From: an uncultured Erysipelotrichaceae bacterium
GTDB lineage: Bacteria > Bacillota_I > Bacilli_A > RFN20 > CAG-288
Assembly: GCA_902771745.1 (NCBI GenBank)
Contig: CACXYG010000061.1
Location: 2,552 to 10,426, forward strand
DNA: 7,875 nt
Direction: 5' to 3'
Shown here: piece after piece, positions 7,542-7,875 of the stretch
Layout: every line of letters starts with the position of its first letter
Numbering within the stretch: position 1 is the first letter of the stretch
Notes under the pieces: generated by a model
What the model was told of the DNA's origin: nothing
Seen by the model: only the letters and a program-made list of their open reading frames with translations
Database searches by the model: none
Translations under genes and position numbers: made by a program

Positions 7542-7548
7542 GATTCGG

Positions 7549-7555
7549 ACCTCCT
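7549..7555 (-). promoter_or_regulatory. Strong ribosome binding site of purC
   Basis: AGGAGGT on the minus strand, 7 nt before the purC ATG, sits in the 18-nt purL-purC gap. It is a near-perfect match to the 16S rRNA tail and the best-formed site in a true intergenic gap here. Confidence 0.85.
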
Positions 7556-7559
7556 GTAA

Positions 7560-7875
7560 CTACTTCTTTCTGAAATAGTTGACGGCATTGCGGAAGATAT
7601 TCTCATCCTTGTTACCGTAGATATTCTTGAAGTTATTTGGTTCGTAACGTTCGGAGTGACCCATCTTACCTAAGATAAGACCATCTTCGGAGACAATACC
7701 TTCAATGGCATAAGTGGAGCCATTGTAGTTATAAGTGCTATCGGTACCGATATTTCCATCAGGATCACAATACTGGAAGGCGACCATACCTCTATCAAAT
7801 AAGGATTTGGCCATCTCTTCAGAGCAGACAAACTTACCTTCACCATGGGAGATAGCAACTTCATAGACTTCACCA
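7560..7875 (-). CDS. purL: FGAM synthase PurL, C-terminal glutaminase end (5' part beyond window)
   Basis: This is the last 104 residues of phosphoribosylformylglycinamidine synthase, which makes FGAM from FGAR, glutamine and ATP (step 4). The frame is open to the right edge. The visible part is the end of a class I glutamine amidotransferase domain: AISHGEGKFV, VAFQYCDPDGN, then NGSTYAIEGI and ILGKMGHSERYEPNNF. His (7656-7658) and Glu (7650-7652) of HSER correspond to the His-Glu of the catalytic triad; the Cys lies outside. The GHSERY ending and the tail through GNKDENIF resemble, from memory, the large single-chain enzyme of clostridia and relatives and differ from the HPER form of B. subtilis PurQ and E. 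coli PurL. A separate small PurQ subunit cannot be fully excluded from this piece. It ends with Arg-Lys-Lys before TAG, 18 nt upstream of purC. Confidence 0.9.
   Translation of the reverse strand, partial: GEVYEVAISHGEGKFVCSEEMAKSLFDRGMVAFQYCDPDGNIGTDSTYNYNGSTYAIEGIVSEDGLILGKMGHSERYEPNNFKNIYGNKDENIFRNAVNYFRKK

Larger units (their letters stand above)
1..7875 (-). other. Part of a purine biosynthesis operon (purL-C-F-M-N-H-D-B)
   Basis: Eight consecutive genes of one pathway share the minus strand with gaps of 0-18 nt, so they are presumably one transcript that starts beyond the right edge and continues past the left edge. No stretch without a gene exceeds 18 nt, and no internal promoter or intrinsic terminator was seen. 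Control (PurR box, guanine or PRPP riboswitch) is not visible and would have to lie upstream of purL or of whatever precedes it. Confidence 0.9.

Noticed and set aside
7739..7752. 14-nt perfect palindrome TATCGGTACCGATA in purL
   Set aside because: It looks like an operator, but it is coding (Ile-Gly-Thr-Asp), and one palindrome of this length is expected by chance in a window of this size.

Overview
The window is one uninterrupted stretch of a de novo purine biosynthesis operon, with every gene on the minus strand, so transcription runs from high to low coordinates. In transcription order it holds: the 3' end of purL (glutaminase domain only), purC, purF, purM, purN, purH, purD and the first ~325 codons of purB. 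The purB reading frame runs off the left edge of the window without a stop. Six genes are complete and look intact, with no frameshift, internal stop or missing catalytic motif. The purL and purB ends are cut only by the window.

The packing is very tight. Gaps between consecutive genes are 18, 7, 11, 8, 0, 15 and 10 nt in transcription order. Several ribosome binding sites overlap the upstream stop codon, and the purH site lies inside the last codons of purN. No room is left for internal promoters, terminators or riboswitches between genes, and none was recognised. The operon promoter and any PurR box or riboswitch must lie beyond the right edge.

Together the genes cover nine of the ten steps from PRPP to IMP: PurF (1), PurD (2), PurN (3), PurL (4), PurM (5), PurC (7), PurB (8) and bifunctional PurH (9 and 10). 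Only step 6 (PurE, with or without PurK) is not in the window. PurB also serves the IMP-to-AMP branch.

The organism is probably a member of the Firmicutes (Bacillota), perhaps a gut-type anaerobe of the Clostridia or Erysipelotrichia kind. The reasons are an Fe-S-cluster PurF with a cleavable propeptide (Bacillus type), a PurL C-terminus resembling the large single-chain clostridial-type enzyme, the purF-M-N-H-D core order, GGAGG-type binding sites, moderate-to-low G+C by eye and frequent AGA and TTA codons. I cannot name a genus.

This is an ordinary housekeeping region. I found no sign of a new system, mobile element, CRISPR array or RNA gene. The mildly unusual points are two perfect intragenic inverted repeats in purN, a mixture of strong and weak ribosome binding sites, and the gene order.
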